This document shows, piece by piece, positions 18,422 through 30,206 of a DNA stretch of 64,000 nucleotides. Numbering within the stretch: position 1 is the stretch's first letter; the number at the start of each line of letters is the position of its first letter. The stretch is taken from positions 2,294,001 through 2,358,000 of the forward strand of contig NZ_CP059162.1 of assembly GCF_013466605.1 (NCBI RefSeq), written 5' to 3'. Below the pieces are notes generated by a model, which had not been told where the DNA came from, did no database searches, and saw only the letters and a list, made by a program, of their open reading frames with translations. The DNA comes from Pseudomonas chlororaphis subsp. aurantiaca. GTDB lineage: Bacteria > Pseudomonadota > Gammaproteobacteria > Pseudomonadales > Pseudomonadaceae. The translations under genes were made by a program, and so were the position numbers.

Positions 18422-18442
18422 GTGACCTTTGGTAGGGGTCAC
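18422..18442 (+). promoter_or_regulatory. thrS leader hairpin resembling the tRNA-Thr(GGU) anticodon arm
   Basis: GTGACCT, loop TTGGTAG, GGGTCAC: seven-pair stem (last pair U-G) and a seven-base loop with U33, GGU at 34-36 and A37, exactly the layout of a threonine GGU anticodon loop. It ends five bases before AGGAGAGGAGG, the thrS ribosome site. The E. coli thrS operator is known to act by such mimicry, with ThrRS binding its own mRNA to block translation. Confidence 0.65.
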
Positions 18443-18461
18443 CACTAGGAGAGGAGGCGCC

Positions 18462-20384
18462 ATGCCCACCATTACTCTTCCCGACGGCAGTCAACGTTCA
18501 TTCGATCATCCGGTTTCCGTAGCCGAGGTCGCCGCATCCATTGGTGCAGGTCTGGCCAAGGCCACCGTGGCCGGCAAGGTCAATGGCAAACTGGTCGACG
18601 CCTGCGATCTGATCGACAGCGACGCGACCCTGCAAATCATCACGCCAAAGGATGAAGAGGGGCTGGAGATCATTCGCCACTCTTGCGCTCACCTGGTTGG
18701 CCACGCGGTCAAGCAGCTGTATCCGACGGCGAAGATGGTTATCGGTCCGGTGATCGATGAAGGCTTCTATTACGATATCGCCTACGAGCGTCCTTTCACC
18801 CCGGATGACCTGGCGGCCATCGAGCAGCGCATGCAGCAACTGATCGAGAAAGATTACGACGTCATCAAGAAGGTCACTCCGCGTGCCGAAGTAATCGAAG
18901 TGTTCAAGGCTCGCGGCGAAGACTACAAGCTGCGTCTGGTCGAGGACATGCCGAACGAACAGGCCATGGGGCTGTACTATCACGAAGAATACGTCGACAT
19001 GTGCCGCGGTCCGCACGTGCCGAATACTCGCTTCCTCAAGTCCTTCAAGCTGACCAAACTGTCCGGCGCCTACTGGCGTGGCGATGCCAAGAACGAGCAG
19101 TTGCAGCGCGTCTACGGCACTGCCTGGGCGGACAAGAAGCAACTGGCGGCCTACATCCAGCGTATCGAAGAAGCCGAGAAGCGCGACCATCGCAAGATCG
19201 GCAAGCGCCTGGGCCTGTTCCATACCCAGGAAGAAGCGCCGGGCATGGTGTTCTGGCATCCGAACGGCTGGACCCTGTACCAGGTGCTCGAGCAGTACAT
19301 GCGCAAGGTTCAGCGCGACAATGGCTACCTGGAGATCAAGACTCCGCAGGTGGTCGATCGCAGCCTGTGGGAGAAATCCGGGCACTGGGCCAACTACGCC
19401 GAAAACATGTTCACCACCGAGTCGGAAAGCCGCGACTACGCCATCAAGCCGATGAACTGCCCGTGCCACGTGCAGGTGTTCAACCAGGGCCTGAAAAGCT
19501 ACCGCGAGCTGCCGATGCGTCTGGCCGAGTTTGGTGCCTGCCACCGTAACGAGCCGTCCGGTGCATTGCACGGCATCATGCGTGTGCGTGCCTTCACCCA
19601 GGACGACGCGCATATCTTCTGTACCGAAGAGCAGATGCAGGCCGAATCCGCGGCGTTCATCAAGCTAACCATGGATGTCTATGCTGATTTCGGCTTCAAG
19701 GACATCGAAATGAAGCTTTCGACCCGCCCTGAAAAGCGTGTGGGTTCCGACGAGCTGTGGGATCGCGCTGAAAATGCCTTGGCCGCCGCGCTTGATAGCG
19801 CCGGGTTGCCATATGACCTGCAGCCTGGGGAGGGTGCGTTCTACGGCCCGAAAATCGAGTTCTCGCTGAAAGACTGCCTGGGGCGTGTCTGGCAGTGTGG
19901 TACCTTGCAGCTCGATTTCAATCTGCCGATCCGTCTGGGCGCTGAATACGTTTCCGAAGATAACAGCCGTAGACATCCGGTGATGTTGCACCGGGCGATC
20001 CTCGGTTCCTTCGAGCGTTTCGTCGGGATTCTGATCGAACATTACGAAGGCGCATTCCCTGCGTGGCTGGCTCCGACCCAGGCCGTGGTGATGAATATCA
20101 CTGATAAACAGGCAGATTTTGCCCTCGAAGTGGAAAAAACACTCAACCAAAGCGGATTTCGTGCCAAGTCCGACTTGAGAAATGAAAAGATCGGCTTTAA
20201 AATCCGCGAGCATACTTTGCTCAAGGTTCCCTATCTCTTGGTTATTGGAGATAGGGAAGTCGAGACGCAGACTGTCGCTGTGCGTACCCGTGAAGGTGCT
20301 GACCTGGGCTCGATGCCCGTTGCTCAGTTCTCGGAGTTCCTTGCACAAGCGGTTTCCCGGCGTGGTCGCCCAGATTCGGAGTAA
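18462..20384 (+). CDS. thrS: threonyl-tRNA synthetase
   Basis: 640 residues, the usual length. Starts [18 protein letters not shown] with the TGS domain (1-62), then the editing domain ([16 protein letters not shown] with HxxxH), class II motif 1-3 in the catalytic core ([19 protein letters not shown], zinc Cys), and the C-terminal anticodon-binding domain. Charges tRNA-Thr. An in-frame GTG/ATG at 18429 lies inside the leader hairpin and is rejected; AGGAGAGGAGG precedes 18462. The stop codon shares a base with the infC AUU start. Confidence 0.97.
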   Translation: MPTITLPDGSQRSFDHPVSVAEVAASIGAGLAKATVAGKVNGKLVDACDLIDSDATLQIITPKDEEGLEIIRHSCAHLVGHAVKQLYPTAKMVIGPVIDEGFYYDIAYERPFTPDDLAAIEQRMQQLIEKDYDVIKKVTPRAEVIEVFKARGEDYKLRLVEDMPNEQAMGLYYHEEYVDMCRGPHVPNTRFLKSFKLTKLSGAYWRGDAKNEQLQRVYGTAWADKKQLAAYIQRIEEAEKRDHRKIGKRLGLFHTQEEAPGMVFWHPNGWTLYQVLEQYMRKVQRDNGYLEIKTPQVVDRSLWEKSGHWANYAENMFTTESESRDYAIKPMNCPCHVQVFNQGLKSYRELPMRLAEFGACHRNEPSGALHGIMRVRAFTQDDAHIFCTEEQMQAESAAFIKLTMDVYADFGFKDIEMKLSTRPEKRVGSDELWDRAENALAAALDSAGLPYDLQPGEGAFYGPKIEFSLKDCLGRVWQCGTLQLDFNLPIRLGAEYVSEDNSRRHPVMLHRAILGSFERFVGILIEHYEGAFPAWLAPTQAVVMNITDKQADFALEVEKTLNQSGFRAKSDLRNEKIGFKIREHTLLKVPYLLVIGDREVETQTVAVRTREGADLGSMPVAQFSEFLAQAVSRRGRPDSE

Positions 20385-20935
20385 TTATTATTAAGCGTGA
20401 AATGAGACAAGATAAACGAGCTGCACCGAAAGCCCCGATCAACGAGAATATCTCGGCACGCGAGGTTCGGTTAATTGGCGCTGACGGCGAGCAGATTGGC
20501 ATCGTCTCGATTGATGAAGCGCTTCGTATTGCTGAAGAAGCCAAGCTTGATCTGGTGGAAATCTCCGCCGACGCAGTCCCACCGGTCTGCCGTGTGATGG
20601 ACTACGGCAAGTCGATCTTCGAGAAGAAGAAGCAGATTGCTGCGGCGAAGAAGAACCAGAAGCAGATTCAGGTAAAAGAAATCAAGTTTCGTCCAGGGAC
20701 GGAGGAAGGGGATTACCAGGTAAAACTGCGCAACCTGGTACGTTTCCTGAGTGACGGGGACAGGGCCAAGGTATCCTTGCGATTCCGCGGCCGTGAGATG
20801 GCCCACCAGGAGCTGGGGATGGAACTCCTCAAGCGGGTTGAAGCTGACCTGCAAGAGTACGGTTCGGTCGAACAGCATCCTAAGATGGAAGGACGCCAGC
20901 TGATCATGGTCATCGCCCCGAAAAAGAAGAAGTAA
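20384..20935 (+). CDS. infC: translation initiation factor IF-3, AUU start
   Basis: 183 residues when begun at ATT 20384 (reads [20 protein letters not shown]). The later ATG at 20402 would drop six conserved residues; known infC genes use AUU for self-limiting control, since IF-3 rejects non-standard start codons. N domain ([16 protein letters not shown]), linker and C domain ([25 protein letters not shown]) are intact. GGAG is four bases upstream, within the thrS end. Prevents 50S joining and proofreads initiator tRNA selection. Confidence 0.94.
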   Translation: MIIKREMRQDKRAAPKAPINENISAREVRLIGADGEQIGIVSIDEALRIAEEAKLDLVEISADAVPPVCRVMDYGKSIFEKKKQIAAAKKNQKQIQVKEIKFRPGTEEGDYQVKLRNLVRFLSDGDRAKVSLRFRGREMAHQELGMELLKRVEADLQEYGSVEQHPKMEGRQLIMVIAPKKKK

Positions 20936-20995
20936 TCAACAGGGCACGGCAGGCCTTCTGATTATGTTTATCAACTGAATGCGGAGTATCCGAAC

Positions 20996-21190
20996 ATGCC
21001 AAAGATGAAAACCAAAAGTGGTGCTGCTAAGCGGTTTCTGAAAACTGCTAACGGTATCAAGCACAAGCACGCTTTCAAGAGCCACATCCTGACCAAAATG
21101 TCGACCAAGCGTAAGCGTCAACTGCGCGGTAGCAGCTTGCTGCATCCGTCTGACGTGGCAAAAGTCGAGCGCATGCTGCGCCTTCGTTAA
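20996..21190 (+). CDS. rpmI: 50S ribosomal protein L35
   Basis: 64 residues, very basic: [20 protein letters not shown] and [29 protein letters not shown] precedes the start. Part of infC-rpmI-rplT, classically repressed by L20 in E. coli. Confidence 0.97.
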   Translation: MPKMKTKSGAAKRFLKTANGIKHKHAFKSHILTKMSTKRKRQLRGSSLLHPSDVAKVERMLRLR

Positions 21191-21220
21191 TTTTTGGATC
21201 AAGAATAGAGGAAGTAACTC

Positions 21221-21577
21221 ATGGCTCGTGTAAAGCGTGGCGTCATTGCCCGTAAACGTCACAAAAAAATTCTGAAACTTGCTAAAGGCTACTACGGCGC
21301 GCGCTCCCGCGTATTCCGTGTTGCCAAGCAAGCGGTAATCAAGGCAGGCCAATATGCCTACCGTGACCGTCGTCAGAAAAAACGTCAGTTCCGCGCTCTG
21401 TGGATCGCTCGTATCAACGCGGGTGCTCGTATCAACGGTCTGTCCTACAGCCGTTTCATCGCAGGCCTGAAAAAAGCGTCCATCGAGATCGACCGTAAGG
21501 TTCTGGCTGATCTGGCAGTGAACGAAAAAGCGGCGTTTGCTGCGATTGTCGAGAAAGCTAAAGCCACTCTGGCTTAA
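21221..21577 (+). CDS. rplT: 50S ribosomal protein L20
   Basis: 118 residues: [20 protein letters not shown] and [19 protein letters not shown] of the family, with [18 protein letters not shown] at the C-terminal globular part. Binds 23S rRNA early in assembly and, in E. coli, the rpmI leader. A strong terminator follows. Confidence 0.97.
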   Translation: MARVKRGVIARKRHKKILKLAKGYYGARSRVFRVAKQAVIKAGQYAYRDRRQKKRQFRALWIARINAGARINGLSYSRFIAGLKKASIEIDRKVLADLAVNEKAAFAAIVEKAKATLA

Positions 21578-21633
21578 GTACCCCCGACAGTCACCCGGGC
21601 TCACCTCTGTGGGCCCAGGTGTTAAACGTCATA

Positions 21634-22703
<1,070 letters not shown>

Positions 22704-22737
22704 GTCGCACCCGTAACGAATCTTTCAGGAGAGCAGG

Positions 22738-25116
22738 ATGAAATTCAGTGAACAATGGCTGCGCGGCTGGGTAAGCCCGCAGGTAAGTCGCGATGAGCTG
22801 GTTGCTCGTCTGTCGATGGCCGGTCTTGAAGTCGATAGCGTGACGCCGGCCGCCGGTGTTTTCAGTGGCGTGGTGGTGGGCGAGGTACTGAGCACCGAAC
22901 AACACCCCGATGCCGACAAGCTACGTGTTTGCCAGGTCAGCAATGGCACGGAAACCTTCCAGGTCGTGTGCGGTGCGCCAAACGTGCGTCCGGGCCTGAA
23001 GATCCCTTTCGCCATGATCGGTGCGGAGCTGCCTGGCGACTTCAAGATCAAGAGGGCCAAGCTGCGCGGCGTCGAGTCGAACGGCATGCTGTGTTCCCAG
23101 GCAGAACTGCAGGTGGGAGAGGGCAATGACGGTCTGATGGAATTGCCGGCCGATGCGCCGGTAGGCAAGGATTTCCGTGAGTACCTGGAGCTAGACGACG
23201 CCAGCATTGAAGTCGACCTGACTCCTAACCGCGGTGACTGCCTGTCGTTGGCGGGTCTCGCCCGTGAAGTCGGCGCGCTCTATGCCGCACCAGTCACCCG
23301 GCCGGTGGTGCTGTCCGTCGCGCCTGCGCACGACGAAGTGCGTCCGGTTGAAGTACTGGCGCCCGCGGCTTGCCCGCGTTATCTGGGCCGAGTCGTCCGC
23401 AATGTCGATCTGTCCAAGCCGACCCCACTGTGGATGGTCGAGCGTCTGCGTCGTGCTGACGTACGCAGCATCGATGCGGCTGTGGACATTACCAACTACG
23501 TAATGCTCGAATTGGGGCAGCCGCTGCATGCTTTCGATCTTGCCGAAATCAACGGTGGCATCCAAGTACGGATGGCTGAAGAGGGTGAGAAGCTGGTCTT
23601 GCTCGACGGCCAGGAAGTGGCCCTGCGTAGCGATACCCTGGTTATCGCCGACCATACCCGGGCTCTGGCGATTGCCGGTGTCATGGGTGGTGAGCACAGT
23701 GGCGTAACCGCGACTACTCGCGACGTTTTCCTGGAAAGTGCATTCTTCGACCAGATCGCTGTCGCTGGTAAAGCTCGCTCCTATGGCCTGCATACCGACG
23801 CCTCGCATCGCTACGAGCGTGGTGTGGACTGGCAACTGGCCCGTGAAGCCATGGAGCGTGCCACTGGCCTGCTGCTGGAGATCACTGGTGGCGAAGCCGG
23901 CCCGATCATCGAAGCGGTCAGTGAACAGCACCTGCCGTCGATCGCTCCGATCACCCTGCGTGCCGAGCGCATTACCCAGATGCTGGGCATGGAAATCGAG
24001 GCGCCGGAAGTCGAGCGCCTGCTCGGCGCCCTGGGCCTGAAGATTTCTGCCGATGGAGCAGGGCAGTGGCGCGTTGAAGTGCCAAGCCATCGCTTCGATA
24101 TCAGCCTGGAAGTCGATCTGATCGAAGAACTGGCTCGTCTATACGGCTACAACCGCCTGCCGGTCCGCTACCCACAGGCGCGCCTGGCTCCACAAGCCAA
24201 GGCCGAAGCTCGTAGCGATCTGCCTGAGCTGCGTCGTTTGCTGGTGGCCCGCGGTTATCAGGAGGCTATTACTTACAGCTTCATCGATCCGAAACAGTTC
24301 GAGTTGTTTAATCCAGGTGTCGAGCCGCTGTTGCTGGCCAATCCGATTTCCAACGATATGGCTGCCATGCGTTCGTCGCTGTGGCCGGGGTTGGTCAAGG
24401 CGCTTCAGCACAACCTGAACCGTCAGCAGGACCGTGTCCGTCTGTTTGAAAGCGGTCTGCGTTTCGTCGGTCAACTGGAAGGCTTGAAGCAAGAGCCGAT
24501 GCTGGCCGGTGTGGTGTGCGGCACTCGTCTGCCGGAAGGCTGGGCACAAGGTCGCGATGTCGTGGACTTCTTTGACGTCAAGGCCGACGTGGAAGCAGTG
24601 CTGGGCTTTGCCGGCGCACTCGATGCGTTCACTTTTGTGCCTGGCAAGCACCCTGCGTTGCACCCGGGTCAAACCGCGCGCATCGAACGTGAAGGTCGTT
24701 TGGTTGGCTATATCGGTGCTATCCACCCTGAATTGTCGAAAACCCTCGGTCTCGACCGTCCGGTCTTCGTTTTCGAGCTGGTTCTGGCCGAAGTAGTCTC
24801 GGGAAAAATGCCTGAATTCCGTGAGTTGTCGCGCTTTCCTGAAGTACGTCGTGACTTGGCCCTGCTGGCTGATCGCGATGTTGCCGCCAGTGCGGTGCTG
24901 GATGTAATCCGTGAGAATGCAGGCGAATGGCTGACAGACCTCAGGTTGTTTGACGTGTACCAAGGTAAAGGCATTGATCCTCATAGAAAAAGCCTTGCGG
25001 TTGGCTTGACCTGGCAGCATCCATCGCGCACTCTTAATGACGATGAGGTGAACTCCACGACGCAAAATATCCTCACCTCGCTCGAACACAGGTTGAACGC
25101 CACGTTAAGGAAGTGA
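22738..25116 (+). CDS. pheT: phenylalanyl-tRNA synthetase beta subunit
   Basis: 792 residues, full bacterial length: N-terminal OB/tRNA-binding domain (about 40-150), B3/B4 editing domain, B5 (DLTPNRGDCLSLAGLAREVG, HRFDISLEVDLIEELARLYG), catalytic-like domain and the C-terminal anticodon-binding domain (FPEVRRDLALLADRDV). AGGAGAGCAGG precedes the start. ihfA follows after three bases. Confidence 0.97.
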   Translation: MKFSEQWLRGWVSPQVSRDELVARLSMAGLEVDSVTPAAGVFSGVVVGEVLSTEQHPDADKLRVCQVSNGTETFQVVCGAPNVRPGLKIPFAMIGAELPGDFKIKRAKLRGVESNGMLCSQAELQVGEGNDGLMELPADAPVGKDFREYLELDDASIEVDLTPNRGDCLSLAGLAREVGALYAAPVTRPVVLSVAPAHDEVRPVEVLAPAACPRYLGRVVRNVDLSKPTPLWMVERLRRADVRSIDAAVDITNYVMLELGQPLHAFDLAEINGGIQVRMAEEGEKLVLLDGQEVALRSDTLVIADHTRALAIAGVMGGEHSGVTATTRDVFLESAFFDQIAVAGKARSYGLHTDASHRYERGVDWQLAREAMERATGLLLEITGGEAGPIIEAVSEQHLPSIAPITLRAERITQMLGMEIEAPEVERLLGALGLKISADGAGQWRVEVPSHRFDISLEVDLIEELARLYGYNRLPVRYPQARLAPQAKAEARSDLPELRRLLVARGYQEAITYSFIDPKQFELFNPGVEPLLLANPISNDMAAMRSSLWPGLVKALQHNLNRQQDRVRLFESGLRFVGQLEGLKQEPMLAGVVCGTRLPEGWAQGRDVVDFFDVKADVEAVLGFAGALDAFTFVPGKHPALHPGQTARIEREGRLVGYIGAIHPELSKTLGLDRPVFVFELVLAEVVSGKMPEFRELSRFPEVRRDLALLADRDVAASAVLDVIRENAGEWLTDLRLFDVYQGKGIDPHRKSLAVGLTWQHPSRTLNDDEVNSTTQNILTSLEHRLNATLRK

Positions 25117-25119
25117 CGT

Positions 25120-25422
25120 ATGGGGGCTCTGACGAAAGCTGAAATGGCCGAACGTCTCTACGAAGAGCTGGGCCTGAATAAACGTGAGGCCAAGGAATTG
25201 GTCGAGCTGTTTTTTGAGGAAATCAGGCACGCTCTCGAAGATAACGAACAGGTCAAATTGTCCGGTTTCGGTAACTTCGACCTTCGGGATAAACGCCAGC
25301 GACCTGGCCGCAACCCGAAGACGGGTGAAGAAATCCCGATCACGGCACGCCGTGTGGTCACCTTTCGTCCAGGGCAGAAGTTGAAGGCCCGAGTTGAGGC
25401 TTATGCTGGAACCAAGTCATAA
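25120..25422 (+). CDS. ihfA: integration host factor alpha subunit
   Basis: 100 residues, HU/IHF fold: [20 protein letters not shown] and the DNA-bending arm [20 protein letters not shown]. Bends DNA with IhfB in sigma-54 promoters, recombination and replication. Usual position downstream of pheT; overlaps the next gene by 20 bases. The aco sigma-54 promoter in this window may need it. Confidence 0.97.
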   Translation: MGALTKAEMAERLYEELGLNKREAKELVELFFEEIRHALEDNEQVKLSGFGNFDLRDKRQRPGRNPKTGEEIPITARRVVTFRPGQKLKARVEAYAGTKS

Positions 25423-25759
25423 CGACGAGCTCCCGGTCATTCCGGGCAAGCGCTACTTCACCATTGGTGAAGTCAGCGAGCTCTGTGCGGTCAAACCGCA
25501 TGTGCTGCGTTATTGGGAGCAGGAGTTTCCTCAACTCAACCCCGTCAAGCGCCGCGGAAATCGCCGGTATTATCAGCGCCAGGATGTGCTGATGATCCGG
25601 CAGATCCGCGCGTTGCTTTATGATCAGGGGTTCACCATCGGTGGAGCGCGCCTGCGCCTTTCCGGTGATGAAGCCAAAGACGACACCACCCAGTACAAGC
25701 AATTGATCCGCCAGATGATCTCCGAACTGGAGGACGTTCTGGTGGTACTCAAGAAGTGA
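25403..25759 (+). CDS. MerR-family regulator (conserved ihfA neighbour)
   Basis: 118 residues: Mer[24 protein letters not shown] with the wing [19 protein letters not shown], then a short dimerisation helix. No metal-binding Cys tail. The gene is found next to ihfA in pseudomonads (as in P. aeruginosa, from memory), target unknown. Starts inside ihfA at [10 protein letters not shown] and is therefore translationally coupled. Confidence 0.88.
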   Translation: MLEPSHNDELPVIPGKRYFTIGEVSELCAVKPHVLRYWEQEFPQLNPVKRRGNRRYYQRQDVLMIRQIRALLYDQGFTIGGARLRLSGDEAKDDTTQYKQLIRQMISELEDVLVVLKK

Positions 25760-25850
25760 TTTTCGGCTTTTAAAATACTTCCAAATTTCAAAAGCTTGCG
25801 ATATATTCTTGAACGCTTCGTTAAGAAGCAAACCCAGTAACACGCCTAGT

Positions 25851-25927
25851 CGGGGCGTAGCGCAGTCCGGTAGCGCACTAGCATGGGGTGCTAGGGGTCG
25901 AGTGTTCGAATCACTCCGTCCCGACCA
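25851..25927 (+). tRNA. tRNA-Pro (GGG)
   Basis: 77 bases with encoded CCA. Acceptor stem CGGGGCG/CGTCCCG, anticodon stem CTAGC/GCTAG with loop ATGGGGT (anticodon GGG), T stem GAGTG/CACTC with TTCGAAT. An integrase remnant lies 80 bases downstream pointing toward it, so this tRNA is a likely former attachment site. Confidence 0.95.
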
Positions 25928-25952
25928 TATTTCTGAGTAAAATCAGACACTT

Positions 25953-25978
25953 AAGCCGATCAGAAGATCGGCTTTTTT
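25953..25978 (+). terminator. tRNA-Pro terminator
   Basis: AAGCCGATC-AGAA-GATCGGCTTTTTT, 25 bases past the tRNA end. Confidence 0.9.
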
Positions 25979-26003
25979 GTGCCTGCGCAATACCCGCGCA
26001 AAA

Positions 26004-26450
26004 CTACCCGGTGATTTCGCTGATATTCAGGTCTGGAATCGCCTCGGACCAGACGCTTTCCGCATGGTCGCGCTGGTAGTTTTTGGTCATGCTCTCGCTC
26101 GCGTGACTGGCGATTTTCTGCCCGTCCTTTCCAGCTTTCTGATACAGGTGTAGTGATAGCGCTCGCACTTCGGGAAGCCTGGCATCTCCTCTTCTTTCCA
26201 GCCTTTGTAGCAACCCGCCAGTTCCCGGGCCCCTTTGAAGGCTCGCGTCAACGCCGATCAGATCTGCACCACGCATGAACTCCAGGTTCAGCTGCTTCGC
26301 TGCGTCGATTGCTTTCAGGCGACCGGAGCCGAACGGGAAAAACTTCCCGTCGGTCGGCCTCCGGTAGCGATATGTCCCGCGCCGCGCATCGAAGTACAGA
26401 TTCTGCGGAAGGCACTTGTTTGCAGTTTTACGCGGCCTTGGTGCCATCAT
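26004..26450 (-). pseudogene. phage/island integrase remnant, internally deleted and frameshifted
   Basis: The N-terminus (RPRKTANKCLPQNLYFDARR, RGTYRYRRPTDGKFFPFGSG) is that of a phage tyrosine integrase, and the C-terminus keeps the box II Arg and the H...Y end (PEVRALSLHLYQKAG, SHASESMTKNYQRDH). About 250 residues between are missing; such enzymes have near 390. Around 26150-26230 the conserved reading (ARELAGCYKGWKEEEMPGF) is in another frame, so a frameshift adds to the deletion. It must be inactive. Points toward tRNA-Pro, as island integrases do. Confidence 0.85.
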
Positions 26451-26629
26451 GCAGCTCCTTTCAATACCATCGCGACGAGATCGTTTCCGGCTGACTTGGT
26501 GAGCGCGGCCCAGTCAACGTACCAGAGCTTGCCTATTTGCTCGCCTGGGAGTTGTCCATTTCGGATGTAGTTGCGGATCGCCTGGGGGCATCCAAGGGCG
26601 ATCTGCCGAAGATACTTTCCCCAAAACAT
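26447..26629 (-). CDS. excisionase-like small protein
   Basis: 60 residues: MFWGKYLRQIALGCPQAIRN then IRNGQLPGEQIGKLWYVDWA, a winged-helix pattern seen in Xis/AlpA-type proteins that sit upstream of tyrosine integrases. Overlaps the integrase remnant start by four bases, consistent with an xis-int pair. With the integrase dead, its function is likely lost. Confidence 0.65.
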   Translation of the reverse strand: MFWGKYLRQIALGCPQAIRNYIRNGQLPGEQIGKLWYVDWAALTKSAGNDLVAMVLKGAA

Positions 26630-26670
26630 TTCGGAAGGATCGAATTATCGAGTTCCTTCAGGGGGCAAAT

Positions 26671-27015
26671 TTGTTGCTAAATGAGGCTGCTCCGCTAGCT
26701 CCAAGGCTACGGCCAAAGCCTTCTGCTCTCGCGGCATTCGAAGCTGCCTCCCGCACTCCGCAGCCCAAGACACCGTCTGGTGGACTAAATCAAATTCTCT
26801 TTACTGGATTCCTAGCTGCGCACCGTGCCGAGCTTGAGCAAAAAGCTTCGGATTTTGGGTTGAAGGTTATGAAGACTCCTGGCAAAACGCTCACCTTCCT
26901 CTGTTATGGCGATAATGTTGGACCGACTAAGGTTGCGAAGGCGCAGGAGGCAGGGGCTTTTATCATTGATTCAGACCAGTTTCTGAGTTTGATCACGACC
27001 GGCGAGCTGCCTTAG
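26671..27015 (+). CDS. BRCT-domain protein fragment
   Basis: The last 70 residues (LNQILFTGFLAAHRAELEQK, ASDFGLKVMKTPGKTLTFLC, KVAKAQEAGAFIIDSDQFL) form a BRCT domain like those on DNA ligase and DnaQ-type exonucleases. The only start is a TTG at 26671, and the frame stays open further upstream into the antisense of the excisionase gene. Probably the 3' end of a larger nuclease-BRCT gene cut by rearrangement; a short free BRCT protein is possible. Confidence 0.6.
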   Translation: MLLNEAAPLAPRLRPKPSALAAFEAASRTPQPKTPSGGLNQILFTGFLAAHRAELEQKASDFGLKVMKTPGKTLTFLCYGDNVGPTKVAKAQEAGAFIIDSDQFLSLITTGELP

Positions 27016-27105
27016 CGAGTCCTGGCGGGGCAAGAGTTTGCAGATATTTCACCGTGGTAGCATATGCTCTTGCGCTGACTCTCCAGTGCCGCGGAAATGT
27101 TACGA

Positions 27106-27315
27106 ATGACAAAGAAAAAGCCGGCAGATACCAAAGCAGTAACTGCTGCGGACATCGAGCGATCCATCCAGGCCCTCAACAAAATGGCTGAGAGGCTTTG
27201 GGGTGATGGACGAGAGGTTGAGGCGCAGGCCCTGCTTAACGCCCTGGACGCGCTAAACCGTGCGCTGGATCGGATCAGGATTGGCGAAAGTCGCAGGGTC
27301 GTGACCCTTCATTAG
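27106..27315 (+). CDS. hypothetical protein, 69 aa
   Basis: MTKKKPADTKAVTAADIERS followed by a helical Ala/Leu/Arg-rich stretch (ALLNALDALNRALDRIRIG). A second ATG-type start nine bases upstream is equally possible. No family recognised. Lies in the tRNA-Pro island. Confidence 0.45.
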   Translation: MTKKKPADTKAVTAADIERSIQALNKMAERLWGDGREVEAQALLNALDALNRALDRIRIGESRRVVTLH

Positions 27316-27534
27316 CAAGGGCCCTCTAGCTAGGCAGGGGATCTTTAGGAGCAGACATGGAAGCCTTTGCAAACACTGAATCGCCCGGGACTTTCTAGGC
27401 ACTCATCGCATGTCACTTTTCAAACTCCATCCATGACTCAGTGAGTGATGCAGGGCATCCTGCCATAGCGCGGCCGGCTCTGTGATAGTCCGCACAAGTG
27501 CTAAATGCCTCGAGCTCCGTGTCTTATCGCCTTC

Positions 27535-27747
27535 TCAGATACTCAAGGGAGTGCCGTTCGCGCTGGGGTCTTGGTATGGCCCGGTTGAGTAGTATTCACG
27601 GAGCTGCGCCTCAAGGCTGCGAAGGATCTCCACATCAATCCGAAGGCCGGCCTCACCTGGTCGGTTTTGAGTTAGACCCTGAACATAACCACCGGCTATG
27701 AGCGAGTTGAGTGTGTTTCGAGCGTACTCGGCAGATTTGTCAGCCAT
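27535..27747 (-). CDS. hypothetical protein, about 70 aa
   Basis: MADKSAEYARNTLNSLIAGG then YVQGLTQNRPGEAGLRIDVE. Start at 27747 chosen for TGGAG upstream; the frame extends to 27810. Family unknown; island location and low support. Confidence 0.35.
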   Translation of the reverse strand: MADKSAEYARNTLNSLIAGGYVQGLTQNRPGEAGLRIDVEILRSLEAQLREYYSTGPYQDPSANGTPLSI

Positions 27748-27929
27748 CTCTAGACTCCAGAAACTCATGAGGGGAGGCCCTCCGCCAATGTAGAGGCTGT
27801 GGGCGCTCATAACAGCTTAGCCCTTCGCAAGCCTGCGCCTGGGTTGTGTGGCTTTTGGCTATTACCTTTCGCTAACTGGCGATAGACTGAGTGTTATTGC
27901 TGGTTGGATAGACAGTGTGTGTGTAGTGG

Positions 27930-29092
<1,163 letters not shown>

Positions 29093-29156
29093 CAGACACC
29101 TCTATCTGGCGAGCATTCTCGCCTAAATGGGTGTCCGGTTTCATTAGACCACTACA

Positions 29157-29330
29157 ACTGGCTCTCATCGATCTACCGTTCACCTTTGTAGCTGATACCG
29201 CTTCGCTCTCGTTCTGTTGGTATTGACGTGGTGTGGCGTCGTCGGCCACGCATTGATCCTGCTGTCACCTTTGTCTTGCGTTGCCGAGCGCCATCACCTG
29301 CTCAACGTACTGGCGGTGCTCGCCCGTCAT
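29157..29330 (-). pseudogene. interrupted small frame abutting the IS
   Basis: Read leftward from ATG 29330: MTGEHRQYVEQVMALGNARQ, then Arg and a TGA at 29265, after which the same frame stays open (QYQQNESEAVSATKVNGRSM) up to the IS end. Could be a gene broken by a stop and the IS. Family unknown. The rest of 29157-29483 holds only a terminator. Confidence 0.25.
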
Positions 29331-29359
29331 TCCTGCATGCGCAGGGTTGACCGAATAGA

Positions 29360-29386
29360 AACCCGGCCATCGAGCCGGGTTTTTTA
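29360..29386 (+). terminator. terminator, copy 1 of a repeated module
   Basis: AACCCGGC-CATCGA-GCCGGGTT and T-run. The 29-base sequence from 29357 is repeated exactly from 30715. Confidence 0.8.
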
Positions 29387-29483
29387 TTGACCGCCGTTTA
29401 TCCATTTCTCGGCACTTGCAAGGCTCTGTCGTTTCTCACGTTTAAGGCACGGATTTCCCGAGCATTGAGAACGGAGAGCCAGC

Positions 29484-29780
29484 ATGAACATTAACGATAA
29501 TGCACCTGGTAGCTGGTCGCAGCAGGGCGTAACGCGAGCCACGGACAGCGACGCAGGCCATGATCCAAAGCGTAAGGAGCCTGAGGTTCCATTGCCTGCG
29601 AACGATGAAGCGCCGGTCGATGAAGAGATGATCGACGTAGATGTAAACAACTCGGTGTCGAGTGAGCACCCGGAAGCAGGCAAAAGTGGTCGCGTCGATG
29701 ATCCTGATGCAGGCACACAGGACGAAAAGGACAATGAGCCTCGTGGCATGCCCGCGAGTGACCCTGAGTCAGGGGCGTGA
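29484..29780 (+). CDS. hypothetical acidic, low-complexity protein
   Basis: 98 residues, very rich in Asp, Glu, Pro and Ser (DEAPVDEEMIDVDVNNSVSS), predicted disordered. CGGAGAGCC precedes the start. No signal peptide or known domain. Of the island type. Confidence 0.55.
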   Translation: MNINDNAPGSWSQQGVTRATDSDAGHDPKRKEPEVPLPANDEAPVDEEMIDVDVNNSVSSEHPEAGKSGRVDDPDAGTQDEKDNEPRGMPASDPESGA

Positions 29781-29804
29781 AATTCAGATCATCCCTTTGC
29801 CCGC

Positions 29805-29882
29805 TCAGTTGCTGCCCAGAACCTTGGTGACTGCCCGGGCCTGCTCGGCGGTCATGCCCATCTGCAGGCCGAACGGCCCGTT
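29805..29882 (-). pseudogene. possible C-terminal gene fragment
   Basis: The frame reads NGPFGLQMGMTAEQARAVTK and VLGSN then stop, but begins directly after a TAA. The pattern resembles the tail of a larger protein. The rest of 29781-30206 shows no credible gene. Confidence 0.25.
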
Positions 29883-30206
29883 TTAGGCACACCTCTTGTT
29901 TGCAGCCGCCTCGCCCTGGTGCAACGCCATCTGCTCGGCGCGCTCATCAACCTTCGTCCAGTGATCCTGGGTTTGCATGGGCTTGTGCCTCAGGTGACCA
30001 GGACCTCTTTTCAAAACATGGCTATCGCTTGCGTCGTTAAAGTGAAGTTTTCTAGAATTTCGCCGCCGCTTGGCCGGATCAGCCAATCGGTTTCCATCCG
30101 CGAGAAAAAAGGAGGTGCCCTATGACCCAGATTCCAACGATGTTTTCGCTACTGAACCATCAACGAAATTCTGGAGGGGCGATCACCGCCCCGCGGAGAA
30201 AACCCA

